Positions 56,756 through 64,000 of a stretch of 64,000 nucleotides of DNA are shown piece by piece. The translations under genes were made by a program, and so were the position numbers. This DNA is from Bacillota bacterium (GTDB lineage: Bacteria > Bacillota > Clostridia > Oscillospirales > Acutalibacteraceae), in the NCBI GenBank assembly GCA_023390175.1, contig JAEWDK010000006.1:248001-312000 (forward strand), read 5' to 3'. The notes below the pieces were generated by a model. It saw nothing but the letters and a program-made list of their open reading frames with translations. It did no database searches and was not told the origin of the DNA. Numbering within the stretch: the first letter of the stretch is position 1; every line of letters begins with the position of its first letter.

Positions 56756-57781
56756 ATGGCAAATATAAAAGATATTGCAGTAAAATGCGGATTATCTGTT
56801 TCAACAGTAAGCAAAGCGTTGAACAGTTACAGTGATGTCAGCAAAGAAACGCGGCAGCGTGTTTTGAAAACAGCGGAACAATGCGGGTACTTTCCGAATT
56901 CCATCGCAAGGGCGCTCAAAACAAACCGTACCAACAATATTGGGGTGCTGTTTGTGGATGATGCCCAAAGCGGATTAACGCATGACTATTTCGCCGCTGT
57001 GCTGGACAGCTTCAAAGTAGAAGCGGAAAAGCATTTCTACGATATTACATTTATCAATCATAATATCAATATCGGGAACCGCCCAATGACTTTTTTGGAG
57101 CATTGCAAGTACCGTAATTTTGACGGCGTATGCATTGCCTGCATCGACTTTCAGCAGTCGGAGGTTGTTGAGCTTGTAAACAGCAGCCTTCCCGTTGTTA
57201 CAATCGACCATCTGTTTAACAATCATACGAGCATCAACTCGGCGAATGTGCAGGGGATGCACGAGCTTGTTCAATACATATATGATATGGGACACCGAAA
57301 AATCGCATATGTCCATGGCGAAAAATCCGCGGTAACGGAGCAGCGCCTTACCAGCTTCTGCAAATCATTAATGGATTTGGGAATTGAAACTCCGCCGGAG
57401 TACTTGGTACAGTCCGCTTATCACGACCCCACCGCGACCCGGCACAGCGTTAAGATGCTGCTGGATTCCCCGACCCGCCCGACCTGCATTATCATGCCGG
57501 ATGATTACGCCGCGCTCGGCGGCATTGAAGCCATTGAAGCCGCGGGGCTCAGAATACCGGAAGATATTTCAATTGCAGGTTACGACGGAATTGCTCTTTC
57601 GCAGGTGATCAAGCCGCGGCTCACAACGCTGAAGCAGGACACAAAAATGCTTGGCTGCGAGGCTGCACGCAGGCTGATTGAGCAGATTGAAAATCCGCTC
57701 ACAACGATTACGGAAAATGTTACGGTTATGGGCCAATTGATCGAGGGCCAGTCCGTAGGAAGAGCAGACTCTTCACTTTAG
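56756..57781 (+). CDS. LacI-family regulator of beta-glucoside genes
   Basis: 341 residues. The HTH and hinge (IKDIAVKCGLSVSTVSKALNSYSDVSKETRQRVLKTAEQCGYFPNSIARALK) are standard; the periplasmic-binding-like effector domain follows. Given two identical operators, at its own promoter and at the cellobiose phosphorylase leader, it most likely represses both this operon and the divergent phosphorylase until a beta-glucoside is present. GGGG precedes the ATG. Confidence 0.92.
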   Translation: MANIKDIAVKCGLSVSTVSKALNSYSDVSKETRQRVLKTAEQCGYFPNSIARALKTNRTNNIGVLFVDDAQSGLTHDYFAAVLDSFKVEAEKHFYDITFINHNINIGNRPMTFLEHCKYRNFDGVCIACIDFQQSEVVELVNSSLPVVTIDHLFNNHTSINSANVQGMHELVQYIYDMGHRKIAYVHGEKSAVTEQRLTSFCKSLMDLGIETPPEYLVQSAYHDPTATRHSVKMLLDSPTRPTCIIMPDDYAALGGIEAIEAAGLRIPEDISIAGYDGIALSQVIKPRLTTLKQDTKMLGCEAARRLIEQIENPLTTITENVTVMGQLIEGQSVGRADSSL

Positions 57782-57815
57782 CAGGTTTTGGCAGGGGACT
57801 GCCATTCTGATACAT

Positions 57816-57836
57816 TTTGGCGGATTGTCCGCCAAA
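57816..57836 (+). promoter_or_regulatory. Hairpin before the sugar-binding protein gene
   Basis: TTTGGCGGA, TTG, TCCGCCAAA, ending 5 bases before the ribosome site; likely stabilises the 5' end of a processed transcript. Confidence 0.45.
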
Positions 57837-57857
57837 TTAAAGGAGGATTTACTAATA

Positions 57858-59312
57858 ATGAAAAAGGCAAGAAGAATTACCGCAATGGTAATGGCGCTCG
57901 CAATGATGACAAGCGTGATGGCAATCGCCACAGGCTGCCAAAAGAACGAGCCCGCCGCATCATCTACGGCTGCCTCTGCGGCGGCAAGCCAGGAACAAGT
58001 GAGCAGCGCGGCTGCCGAAACGAAACTGACTCCGGACACTGAGCTGAAAGACGACGGCAAGGAACTCACAATTTATGGCTGGAACGAAGAGTTCAAGAAC
58101 ATGCTCAACAACTATTATTTCAAAGATCATCCATTGCCGGCCGGCGTAAAGCTCAACTTTGTCATCAACCCGAACGATAAGGGCGTATATCAGCAGAAAT
58201 TGGATTTGGCTCTCGAAAACAAAGAGGGCATTGACCTTTATCTGATTGAAGCCGACTATGCCAAGAAGTACACCAATTCGGAAAACACCGTTACAATGTC
58301 TTCCCTTGGTATTACTGCAGATGACATGAAGGATCAGTACAAGTACACGCAGGACGTTGTAAAAGACGAAACCGGCGCAATTAAGGGCAGCTCCTGGCAG
58401 GCAACTCCGGGCCTCTTCATGTATAAGAGGAGCCTGGCAAAGAAATATCTTGGTACAGACGACCCTGCAAAGGTTCAGGAAATGGTGTCTGACTGGGATA
58501 AATTCATTGCGACAGCAGAAAAAGTAAACAAAGATTCCAAAGGCGCAACAAAACTGATTCCGTCCATGGGCGATATTTGGCAGGTAGTCCGTACTTCCCG
58601 CAAATCGCCGTGGGTGAAAGACGACAAGCTTAACATCGATGATACTGTGAAGTGGTACATGGATCTTGCCAAGAAGTGCTACGACGAAAAACTGACTGCT
58701 CAGGCGGATCAGTGGTCTGAAGCATGGAATGCCGGCATGGGCAAGAACGACAGCATCATGGGCTATTTCTTCTCCACATGGGGCATTCAGTGGTCCATGG
58801 TTCAAAACTGCGGCGCATGGGATCCGAAAGCAAACGGCGGCGCCGGTGCAATTGACAAATCCAAGCTTGCCAATTCTTCCTATGGCGACTGGGCAGCTGT
58901 AAACGGGCCGCAGGCTTATTATTGGGGCGGCACATGGATGGCGGTTCCCCCGACCTGCGACAATAAATCCCTTGTAGCCGACATCATTAAATATTTTACC
59001 ACCAACAAAGATTCTATGGAAAACTACTGCAAGAAGTCCTATGACTATGTAAATAACAAGACTGCAATTCAGGACATCATTGACAAGGGCTATTCCTTCG
59101 ATTTCCTGGGCGGCCAAGACCATTATTCCCTCTTCCAGGCCGGTATCAGCAAGGTTGACACCTCTGCAATGTCCGGTTACGACCAAACAATCAACGATTG
59201 CCTGACAGAACAGGTAACAGCTTATTCTCAGGGCAAGAAAGACTATGACACCTCCATTAAAGACTTTAAGAAAGCGGTTGGGGATAAATTCTCTGAACTG
59301 ACGATCGAATAA
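57858..59312 (+). CDS. Sugar ABC transporter substrate-binding lipoprotein
   Basis: 484 residues, ATG behind AAAGGAGG. The lipobox is AIATGC (Cys about 25), then an Ala/Ser-rich linker and an extracellular solute-binding domain of family 1 (KELTIYGWNEEFKNMLNNYY onward). The context, with a cellobiose phosphorylase, a GH1 enzyme and a LacI regulator, points to cellobiose or short cello-oligosaccharides or other beta-glucosides. It is followed by a hairpin and then two permease genes; no ATPase gene is present, so a shared MsmK/MsiK-type ATPase elsewhere is needed. Confidence 0.88.
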   Translation: MKKARRITAMVMALAMMTSVMAIATGCQKNEPAASSTAASAAASQEQVSSAAAETKLTPDTELKDDGKELTIYGWNEEFKNMLNNYYFKDHPLPAGVKLNFVINPNDKGVYQQKLDLALENKEGIDLYLIEADYAKKYTNSENTVTMSSLGITADDMKDQYKYTQDVVKDETGAIKGSSWQATPGLFMYKRSLAKKYLGTDDPAKVQEMVSDWDKFIATAEKVNKDSKGATKLIPSMGDIWQVVRTSRKSPWVKDDKLNIDDTVKWYMDLAKKCYDEKLTAQADQWSEAWNAGMGKNDSIMGYFFSTWGIQWSMVQNCGAWDPKANGGAGAIDKSKLANSSYGDWAAVNGPQAYYWGGTWMAVPPTCDNKSLVADIIKYFTTNKDSMENYCKKSYDYVNNKTAIQDIIDKGYSFDFLGGQDHYSLFQAGISKVDTSAMSGYDQTINDCLTEQVTAYSQGKKDYDTSIKDFKKAVGDKFSELTIE

Positions 59313-59346
59313 TTACGGCCAACTACATATTCTTTTTTCCATAGTG

Positions 59347-59378
59347 ACAGCGGGACGGGATACTTCCCGCCCCGCTGT
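59347..59378 (+). terminator. Partial terminator between binding protein and permeases
   Basis: ACAGCGGG/CCCGCTGT and CGGGA/TCCCG arms form a hairpin without a long T-run; probably lowers permease expression relative to the binding protein. Confidence 0.55.
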
Positions 59379-59425
59379 ACATTTATTAATCAGATGTCCT
59401 TATTTGGAAGGGAGTGACCCATAAG

Positions 59426-60460
59426 ATGGAGAGTAGTGCAAACGAAGCACTGAAGCCACAAAAGCGCAGAAAAAATAATTATGCAAAATACGGCTATCGC
59501 TTTATCGCGCCGTTCTTTATAGTTTATGCAATTTTCAGCCTGTACCCGTTGCTTTACACCATATTCCTCAGCTTTAACAAGTATATTAAGCCGGTCGCAA
59601 AAAAAGTGGTCGGGCCTAATTTTATCGGACTTGACAATTATAAAGTTGCTTTTACCAATGAAAATATGATGGGGAGTTTCTCAAACACCATTATCATGTG
59701 GGTAATCAATTTTATTCCGCAAATTCTGCTCGCACTGCTTTTGGCGGCCTGGCTGACCGACACAAGGATGAAAATCAGGGGACAGGGCGCTTACAAGGTC
59801 CTTATTTTCATGCCGAACATTATCACTGCGGCCAGCATTTCCATTTTGTTCTATTCTTTGTTCGCGTTCCCGCAGGGGCCGGTCAATTCAATCCTTGCTT
59901 CCCTCGGGATTATTGACAAGGCGTATTTTGCCCCCGGAATGGCGCAGTCCGTCGCACATGATTTCCTCAACGACGGCTGGGCGACCAGACTTATTATCGC
60001 CTTTATCAATTTTTGGATGTGGTACGGAAACACGATGATCGTCTTGATCGCAGGCATTTTGGGGATTAATCCGGCGCTGTTTGAATCCGCTCAGATTGAC
60101 GGCGCCAGCAGCGGCCAGATTTTCCGCAGAGTAACGCTTCCGCTGATGAAGCCGATGCTTCTTTACACACTCGTTACCTCCCTCATCGGCGGCATGCAAA
60201 TGTTCGATATTCCACAGCTCATGCTCAAGCAGGGCTCAATGGTAAAACCGATGGTCAGAACCGTAACAATGTACATATTTGAAATGGCGTTTACAGGCAC
60301 CAGGGATTATGGCCGTGCCGCCACGCTTTCGGTTCTTTTGTTTGTTTTCACAGCAATTTTCAGCTGCATCCTGTTCTATGTTATGCGGGACAAAGATGCG
60401 GTTCAGCAGGCTAAACTTGAGCGTGCCGCCAGACATGCGAAAGGGGGCGCGGTGAAATGA
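59426..60460 (+). CDS. Sugar ABC transporter permease (MalF type)
   Basis: 344 residues. The N-terminal cytoplasmic stretch is basic (KPQKRRKNNYAKYGYRF), and six transmembrane helices follow. The EAA loop ESAQIDGASSGQIFRRVTLPLMKPML is well conserved. The ATG at 59,426 follows GGAAGGGAG; an earlier GTG overlaps that ribosome site and is rejected. It overlaps the next gene by four bases. Confidence 0.9.
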   Translation: MESSANEALKPQKRRKNNYAKYGYRFIAPFFIVYAIFSLYPLLYTIFLSFNKYIKPVAKKVVGPNFIGLDNYKVAFTNENMMGSFSNTIIMWVINFIPQILLALLLAAWLTDTRMKIRGQGAYKVLIFMPNIITAASISILFYSLFAFPQGPVNSILASLGIIDKAYFAPGMAQSVAHDFLNDGWATRLIIAFINFWMWYGNTMIVLIAGILGINPALFESAQIDGASSGQIFRRVTLPLMKPMLLYTLVTSLIGGMQMFDIPQLMLKQGSMVKPMVRTVTMYIFEMAFTGTRDYGRAATLSVLLFVFTAIFSCILFYVMRDKDAVQQAKLERAARHAKGGAVK

Positions 60461-61311
60461 ATAAAACGCAAAGCTATTCCGGCGCGCTGCGCGCGAAAAA
60501 GGCTCTAATTCACATTGTGTGTTTTCTTCTTGCTGCCCTGAGCATCTTCCCGTTTTGGATTATGATTGTGAATGCGACGAGAATGTCTTCGGATATTCAA
60601 AGCTACTTTTCGGTTATCCCGGGCGGAATGCTTCTGAAAAACTTCGATACGCTGATGAACCGCCAGAACTTTAATATCATTCAGGCGTGCCTGAACAGCA
60701 CATTTGTTTCCGGAACTTCAACAGCGCTTTCCCTTTATGTTTCATGCCTTACCGCGTATGGGTTTTTTGTGTATCACTTCAAGCTGAATAAACCGCTTTA
60801 CGGCTTTATTATGGCTGTTTTAATGATTCCTGCACAGGTTTCCGCGGTAGGTTTCTTCAACTTTATGTACACATTGGGCCTGAATAATACCTTTGCTCCG
60901 TTAATTATTCCGGCTGCTGCCGCACCCGCTGTCGTGTTTTTTATGCGGCAGTATATGGTGGGTTCCCTTCCGCTGGAAATTGTCGAGGCTTCCCGCATTG
61001 ACGGTGCAAGTGAATTCAAAACATTCAATATGATTGCTTTGCCAATGCTCAAACCCGCTATTGCAACACAGGCAATTTTCATCTTTATCACATCCTGGAA
61101 TAATCTGTTCACACCATCCATGATTTTGAGTTCTCAGGATAAGTTCACAATGCCGCTGCTGGTTCAGCTGCTTCAAAGTGACCGTTTCAGAACGGATTAC
61201 GGCACCGTGTACTTGGGAATAGCACTTACCATACTCCCGCTCTTTATTGTTTACTTCCTGCTTTCCAAGTATATCATTCGCGGGGTTGCAATGGGCGGCG
61301 TAAAAGAGTAA
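60457..61311 (+). CDS. Sugar ABC transporter permease (MalG type)
   Basis: 284 residues with six helices and the EAA loop EASRIDGASEFKTFNMIALPMLKPA. The ATG overlaps the end of the first permease (ATGA), so they are coupled. It ends 47 bases before the beta-glucosidase gene. Confidence 0.9.
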   Translation: MNKTQSYSGALRAKKALIHIVCFLLAALSIFPFWIMIVNATRMSSDIQSYFSVIPGGMLLKNFDTLMNRQNFNIIQACLNSTFVSGTSTALSLYVSCLTAYGFFVYHFKLNKPLYGFIMAVLMIPAQVSAVGFFNFMYTLGLNNTFAPLIIPAAAAPAVVFFMRQYMVGSLPLEIVEASRIDGASEFKTFNMIALPMLKPAIATQAIFIFITSWNNLFTPSMILSSQDKFTMPLLVQLLQSDRFRTDYGTVYLGIALTILPLFIVYFLLSKYIIRGVAMGGVKE

Positions 61312-61358
61312 GGCACTTTGAACTGAATTTTGTTATTTTTCTGAAAAGGATGTATTTT

Positions 61359-62717
61359 ATGGGCTTTCAAAAAGATTTTATATGGGGTGCCGCTACTGCA
61401 TCCTTTCAAGTGGAAGGTGCGTCCCATGAGGATGGAAAAACCGATTCTGTCTGGGATGAGTTTTGCCGTGTGCCGGGCGCAACTTTTGAGGGGCAGACCG
61501 GCGACATCGCCTGTGATCATTATCACCGGTTCAAACAGGATATCGCGCTGATGAAGCAGCTTGGCATCAAAGCCTACCGCTTTTCATTTTCGTGGCCGCG
61601 CATTCTTCCACAGGGTACGGGCGAAGTGAATGAAGCAGGCGTCCGATTCTATGAAGAACTGGTCAATGAACTGATCCGTAACCAAATTACACCTTATGCA
61701 ACTCTCTTTCATTGGGATTATCCGGCCGCTTTGCAAAGGCAGGGCGGTTGGCTTAATCCTCAAAGTCCGGTTTGGTTTGAACACTATACAGAAGTAATTG
61801 CAAAGAGATTTGCGGGTAAGATTAAATATTATTTTACGATCAATGAACCGCAATGCTTTATCGGCCTTGGACTTGGGCGGGGAACGCATGCCCCGGGGCT
61901 TAAGCTTTCGGCGCAGGATAATTTTCTGGCCGTTCACCACGTTCTTTTGGCGCATGGCCGCGCGGTCAAAGCGCTCAGAAAGTACGGCGGAAGCGGGCTG
62001 CACATCGGCCTGGCGCAAAACGGGTGCATTATGATTCCCAAAACAGATTCCGCACAGGATATCGAAGCAGCCCGGCGTGCGACTTTTGATGTGCCTGACA
62101 ATTATCTGGATGCGCTTTTCAGCGTGGCCCTTTGGAGCGACCCCATTTTAAAGGGGGAATATCCGCAGGCTTACCGCGAGAAATTTTCGAGCGAAATGCC
62201 GCAGATCAGTGACGGGGACATGGAGCTGATCAGCCAGCCCATCGATTTTTACGCGCAGAATATTTATCATTCTATACAGGTTGAAGCGGACGGCAGTCAG
62301 TGGAAAGATACCTTCCTGCCGGTCGGCACAGCTAAAACAGCCATAGGGTGGCCGATTACACCGGACTGCATGTACTGGTGTGCGAAGTTCCTTTATGAAA
62401 ACTACAACAAACCGGTAATCTTCAGCGAAAACGGAATGTCGGCCCACGATGTGGTTTCGTTGGACGGAAAGGTGCATGACCCCAACCGGATCGACTACCT
62501 GCACCGCTACCTCAGCTCCCTGAAAAAGGCTGCCGACGAGGGTGTTGATATCGCAGGCTACTTCGAGTGGTCGCTGATGGACAATTTCGAGTGGGCCGCC
62601 GCTTATAATGACCGGTTCGGCATTATTTACGTTGATTATCAAACACAGGAACGAATCCCAAAAGACAGTGCGTATTGGTACAAACAAACGATGGAACAAA
62701 ACGGGGAGAACCTTTAA
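61359..62717 (+). CDS. GH1 beta-glucosidase or 6-phospho-beta-glucosidase
   Basis: 452 residues. The GH1 fold has the acid/base Glu163 in TINEPQ and nucleophile Glu357 in FSENGM; the N-terminal FIWGAATASFQVEGA and C-terminal FEWSLMDNFEWAAAYNDRFG are diagnostic. With an ABC importer, which does not phosphorylate its sugar, plain beta-glucosidase activity is more likely than the phospho form. The ATG at 61,359 has AAAGGA nine bases upstream; the earlier ATG at 61,350 overlaps the ribosome site. Cytoplasmic, no signal peptide. Last gene of the operon. Confidence 0.92.
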   Translation: MGFQKDFIWGAATASFQVEGASHEDGKTDSVWDEFCRVPGATFEGQTGDIACDHYHRFKQDIALMKQLGIKAYRFSFSWPRILPQGTGEVNEAGVRFYEELVNELIRNQITPYATLFHWDYPAALQRQGGWLNPQSPVWFEHYTEVIAKRFAGKIKYYFTINEPQCFIGLGLGRGTHAPGLKLSAQDNFLAVHHVLLAHGRAVKALRKYGGSGLHIGLAQNGCIMIPKTDSAQDIEAARRATFDVPDNYLDALFSVALWSDPILKGEYPQAYREKFSSEMPQISDGDMELISQPIDFYAQNIYHSIQVEADGSQWKDTFLPVGTAKTAIGWPITPDCMYWCAKFLYENYNKPVIFSENGMSAHDVVSLDGKVHDPNRIDYLHRYLSSLKKAADEGVDIAGYFEWSLMDNFEWAAAYNDRFGIIYVDYQTQERIPKDSAYWYKQTMEQNGENL

Positions 62718-62721
62718 AAAT

Positions 62722-62753
62722 AAAACAGCCGGAGCAGTTGCTCCGGCTGTTTT
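62722..62753. terminator. Bidirectional terminator after the GH1 gene
   Basis: A 15-bp perfect stem (AAAACAGCCGGAGCA side) around GT; A- and T-runs serve both the GH1 gene and the converging yitT gene. Confidence 0.9.
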
Positions 62754-62799
62754 AGGCTAAAAATCAGGCTGTCATGCTGCTTTTTCATTAAAGGCTGGG

Positions 62800-63645
62800 T
62801 TAATCATGAAAGCCTTTTCCGATGATTTCACTTGTATTGGTAATCAGAATAAACGCTCCCGGTTCGACACGTTTGATAAACTGTCGGAGCTGTACCGCCT
62901 GCGGCCGCCGCAGCGCCGTGAAAACAATATATTTGTGGGAATGGGAATACGCCCCCTTTGCTTCACAGATTGTTGCGCTCCGATTCAATTTGTTTACAAT
63001 AAAATCACAGATAATTTCCGGCTCGGAGCAAACCACATTAAAGTATTTTGCAAGGTTAATGCTTTCAATTACATTGTCTATAACCAGCGATTTTGTCAGC
63101 AGTCCCAGGAAAGAAAACAGCACGGTTTTAATGTCAAATACAAAACAGGCCGATAAGGTAATCAGCAGGTCGCTGAACAGCACGGCGCGGCCAATATCAA
63201 AGCTGGTGTACTTTTTCAGAATCAGCGCGATAATATCGGTTCCGCCGCTCGAAGCGCCAATATTGAACAGTACCGCGGAGCCGAAAGCGGGCAGCGCGAT
63301 TGCAAACACCAGTTCAAGCATTGGCTGGTCGGTAAGCGGGTGCTTCATCGGGTAAATATATTCGAGCACGGAAAGCCCCACTGAAAGCAAAACACTTGCA
63401 TACACCGTTTTTACCGCAAAGCTCCTGCCCAAAAAGATAAATCCGAGCAGCAGCAGAACGAAGTTTAATATCAGGTTAACCGTACTTGGGGTGATGGGCG
63501 TGACTTTGCCAAGTACGACGGAAAGACCGGTGATTCCGCCAAATGTGAAATTATTGGGGAATTTAAAGAAGTAAACGCCTGCTATAATCAGAAATGTGCT
63601 GACAGTAATCAGAAAATAGTCTTTTATAATCCCTTTTATTTTCAT
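62800..63645 (-). CDS. YitT-family membrane protein
   Basis: 281 residues. Five or six transmembrane helices in the first 190 residues (DUF161, GGITGLSVVLGKVTP, GASSGGTDIIALILKKY) followed by a cytoplasmic DUF2179 domain (RSATICEAKGAYSHSHKYIVFTALRR). The family is common in Firmicutes and uncharacterised at the molecular level. It stands alone, read toward the GH1 gene, and is not obviously part of the sugar system. Confidence 0.9.
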   Translation of the reverse strand: MKIKGIIKDYFLITVSTFLIIAGVYFFKFPNNFTFGGITGLSVVLGKVTPITPSTVNLILNFVLLLLGFIFLGRSFAVKTVYASVLLSVGLSVLEYIYPMKHPLTDQPMLELVFAIALPAFGSAVLFNIGASSGGTDIIALILKKYTSFDIGRAVLFSDLLITLSACFVFDIKTVLFSFLGLLTKSLVIDNVIESINLAKYFNVVCSEPEIICDFIVNKLNRSATICEAKGAYSHSHKYIVFTALRRPQAVQLRQFIKRVEPGAFILITNTSEIIGKGFHD

Positions 63646-63876
63646 AAAGCCCTCGGTTGTCCGGCATTCAGCTTCAAAACCTTATGCCAATTTTACTGTG
63701 TAATTGTCCTATGTTATTGTATCAAAAATTTATAATAAATCAACAAAATATTGCCCAAATTTCATCCGTGAAAATTTTATATCTCTACAATGCAAATAAA
63801 TACAAATATTTCGATATATTATAGTAGGGCATTTAAACAGTCCCTACCAATCAGATAAGAAACAGGAGACGGCTAT

Positions 63877-64000
63877 ATGAATATCAAACAATTGATTTCT
63901 CAAATGACTTTGGAAGAAAAAGCAGGGCTTTGCTCCGGCGCGGACTATTGGCACACCAAGGCGGTCGAACGTTTGCAAATTCCCTCCGTAATGATGTCCG
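63877..64000 (+). CDS. GH3 beta-glucosidase, N-terminal start (partial)
   Basis: 41 codons before the window ends. NIKQLISQMTLEEKAGLCSG and ADYWHTKAVERLQIPSVMMS are the typical opening of GH3 beta-glucosidases, which release glucose from beta-glucosides. CAGGAGA precedes the ATG. It probably extends the beta-glucoside cluster. The active site lies outside the window. Confidence 0.8.
   Translation, partial: MNIKQLISQMTLEEKAGLCSGADYWHTKAVERLQIPSVMMS

Noticed and set aside
57960..59186. 408-residue frame opposite the sugar-binding protein
   Set aside because: It mirrors codon structure of the real gene; the plus-strand protein has a lipobox and full family pattern.

Overview
The window reads as the chromosome of a strictly fermentative anaerobe of the class Clostridia, probably an Oscillospirales/Ruminococcaceae-type organism. 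This is inferred from the gene set (pyruvate formate-lyase, L-lactate dehydrogenase, two Feo iron importers, cellobiose phosphorylase, agr quorum sensing, strong AGGAGG ribosome sites) and from core DNA of about 50% GC; no rRNA or marker gene fixes the species.

Layout. 1-17,000 is housekeeping and transport: the end of an FtsX-type permease gene, a DUF45 metallopeptidase, an M29 aminopeptidase, L-lactate dehydrogenase, a feoA-feoB operon with a small Cys-rich FeoB partner, an APC amino-acid permease, pflB-pflA behind a ZTP (pfl-motif) riboswitch, a GNAT acetyltransferase, a DUF421 protein, and a five-gene ABC importer operon with a phosphodiesterase-superfamily enzyme. 17,160-23,100 holds a YheO-type regulator, a second divergent feoA-feoB pair and a PAS-GGDEF-GAF diguanylate cyclase. 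About 23,100-29,500 is an integrative mobilizable element (TnpX-type serine recombinase, TnpW-like protein, MobV relaxase, small sigma factor) that carries three copies of a perfect 25-bp palindrome and an AT-rich two-gene cargo (a HEPN-like protein and an unknown partner). A c-di-GMP-I riboswitch with its terminator lies just outside it and has no obvious target gene. 29,800-34,300 carries sfsA, a metallo-beta-lactamase-fold gene divergent from a tetR gene, and a dinB operon.

34,450-47,600 is an AT-rich island built on an agr quorum-sensing system (agrA-agrC-agrD-agrB). Downstream are secreted, lipoprotein and membrane-anchored proteins, several in duplicated or decayed copies. Three promoters in the island share the same architecture: two LytTR-type boxes 21 bp apart directly upstream of a TTGCAA -35 box. 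One drives agrD-agrB, one precedes a second copy of the secreted/membrane pair, and one precedes a decayed copy. I take this to be a self-contained quorum-controlled array of exported proteins, and it is the best candidate here for an undescribed system.

47,700-53,700 has clpB with a ribbon-helix-helix gene, a D-2-hydroxyacid dehydrogenase, and a DUF6530/GIY-YIG/DUF2087 operon led by tandem 8-bp repeats. 53,800-64,000 is a beta-glucoside utilisation region: cellobiose phosphorylase, a LacI regulator, an ABC sugar importer, a GH1 beta-glucosidase, a YitT membrane protein, and the start of a GH3 gene. Two identical 16-bp operators tie the phosphorylase and the LacI gene together. No rRNA, tRNA or CRISPR array was seen.
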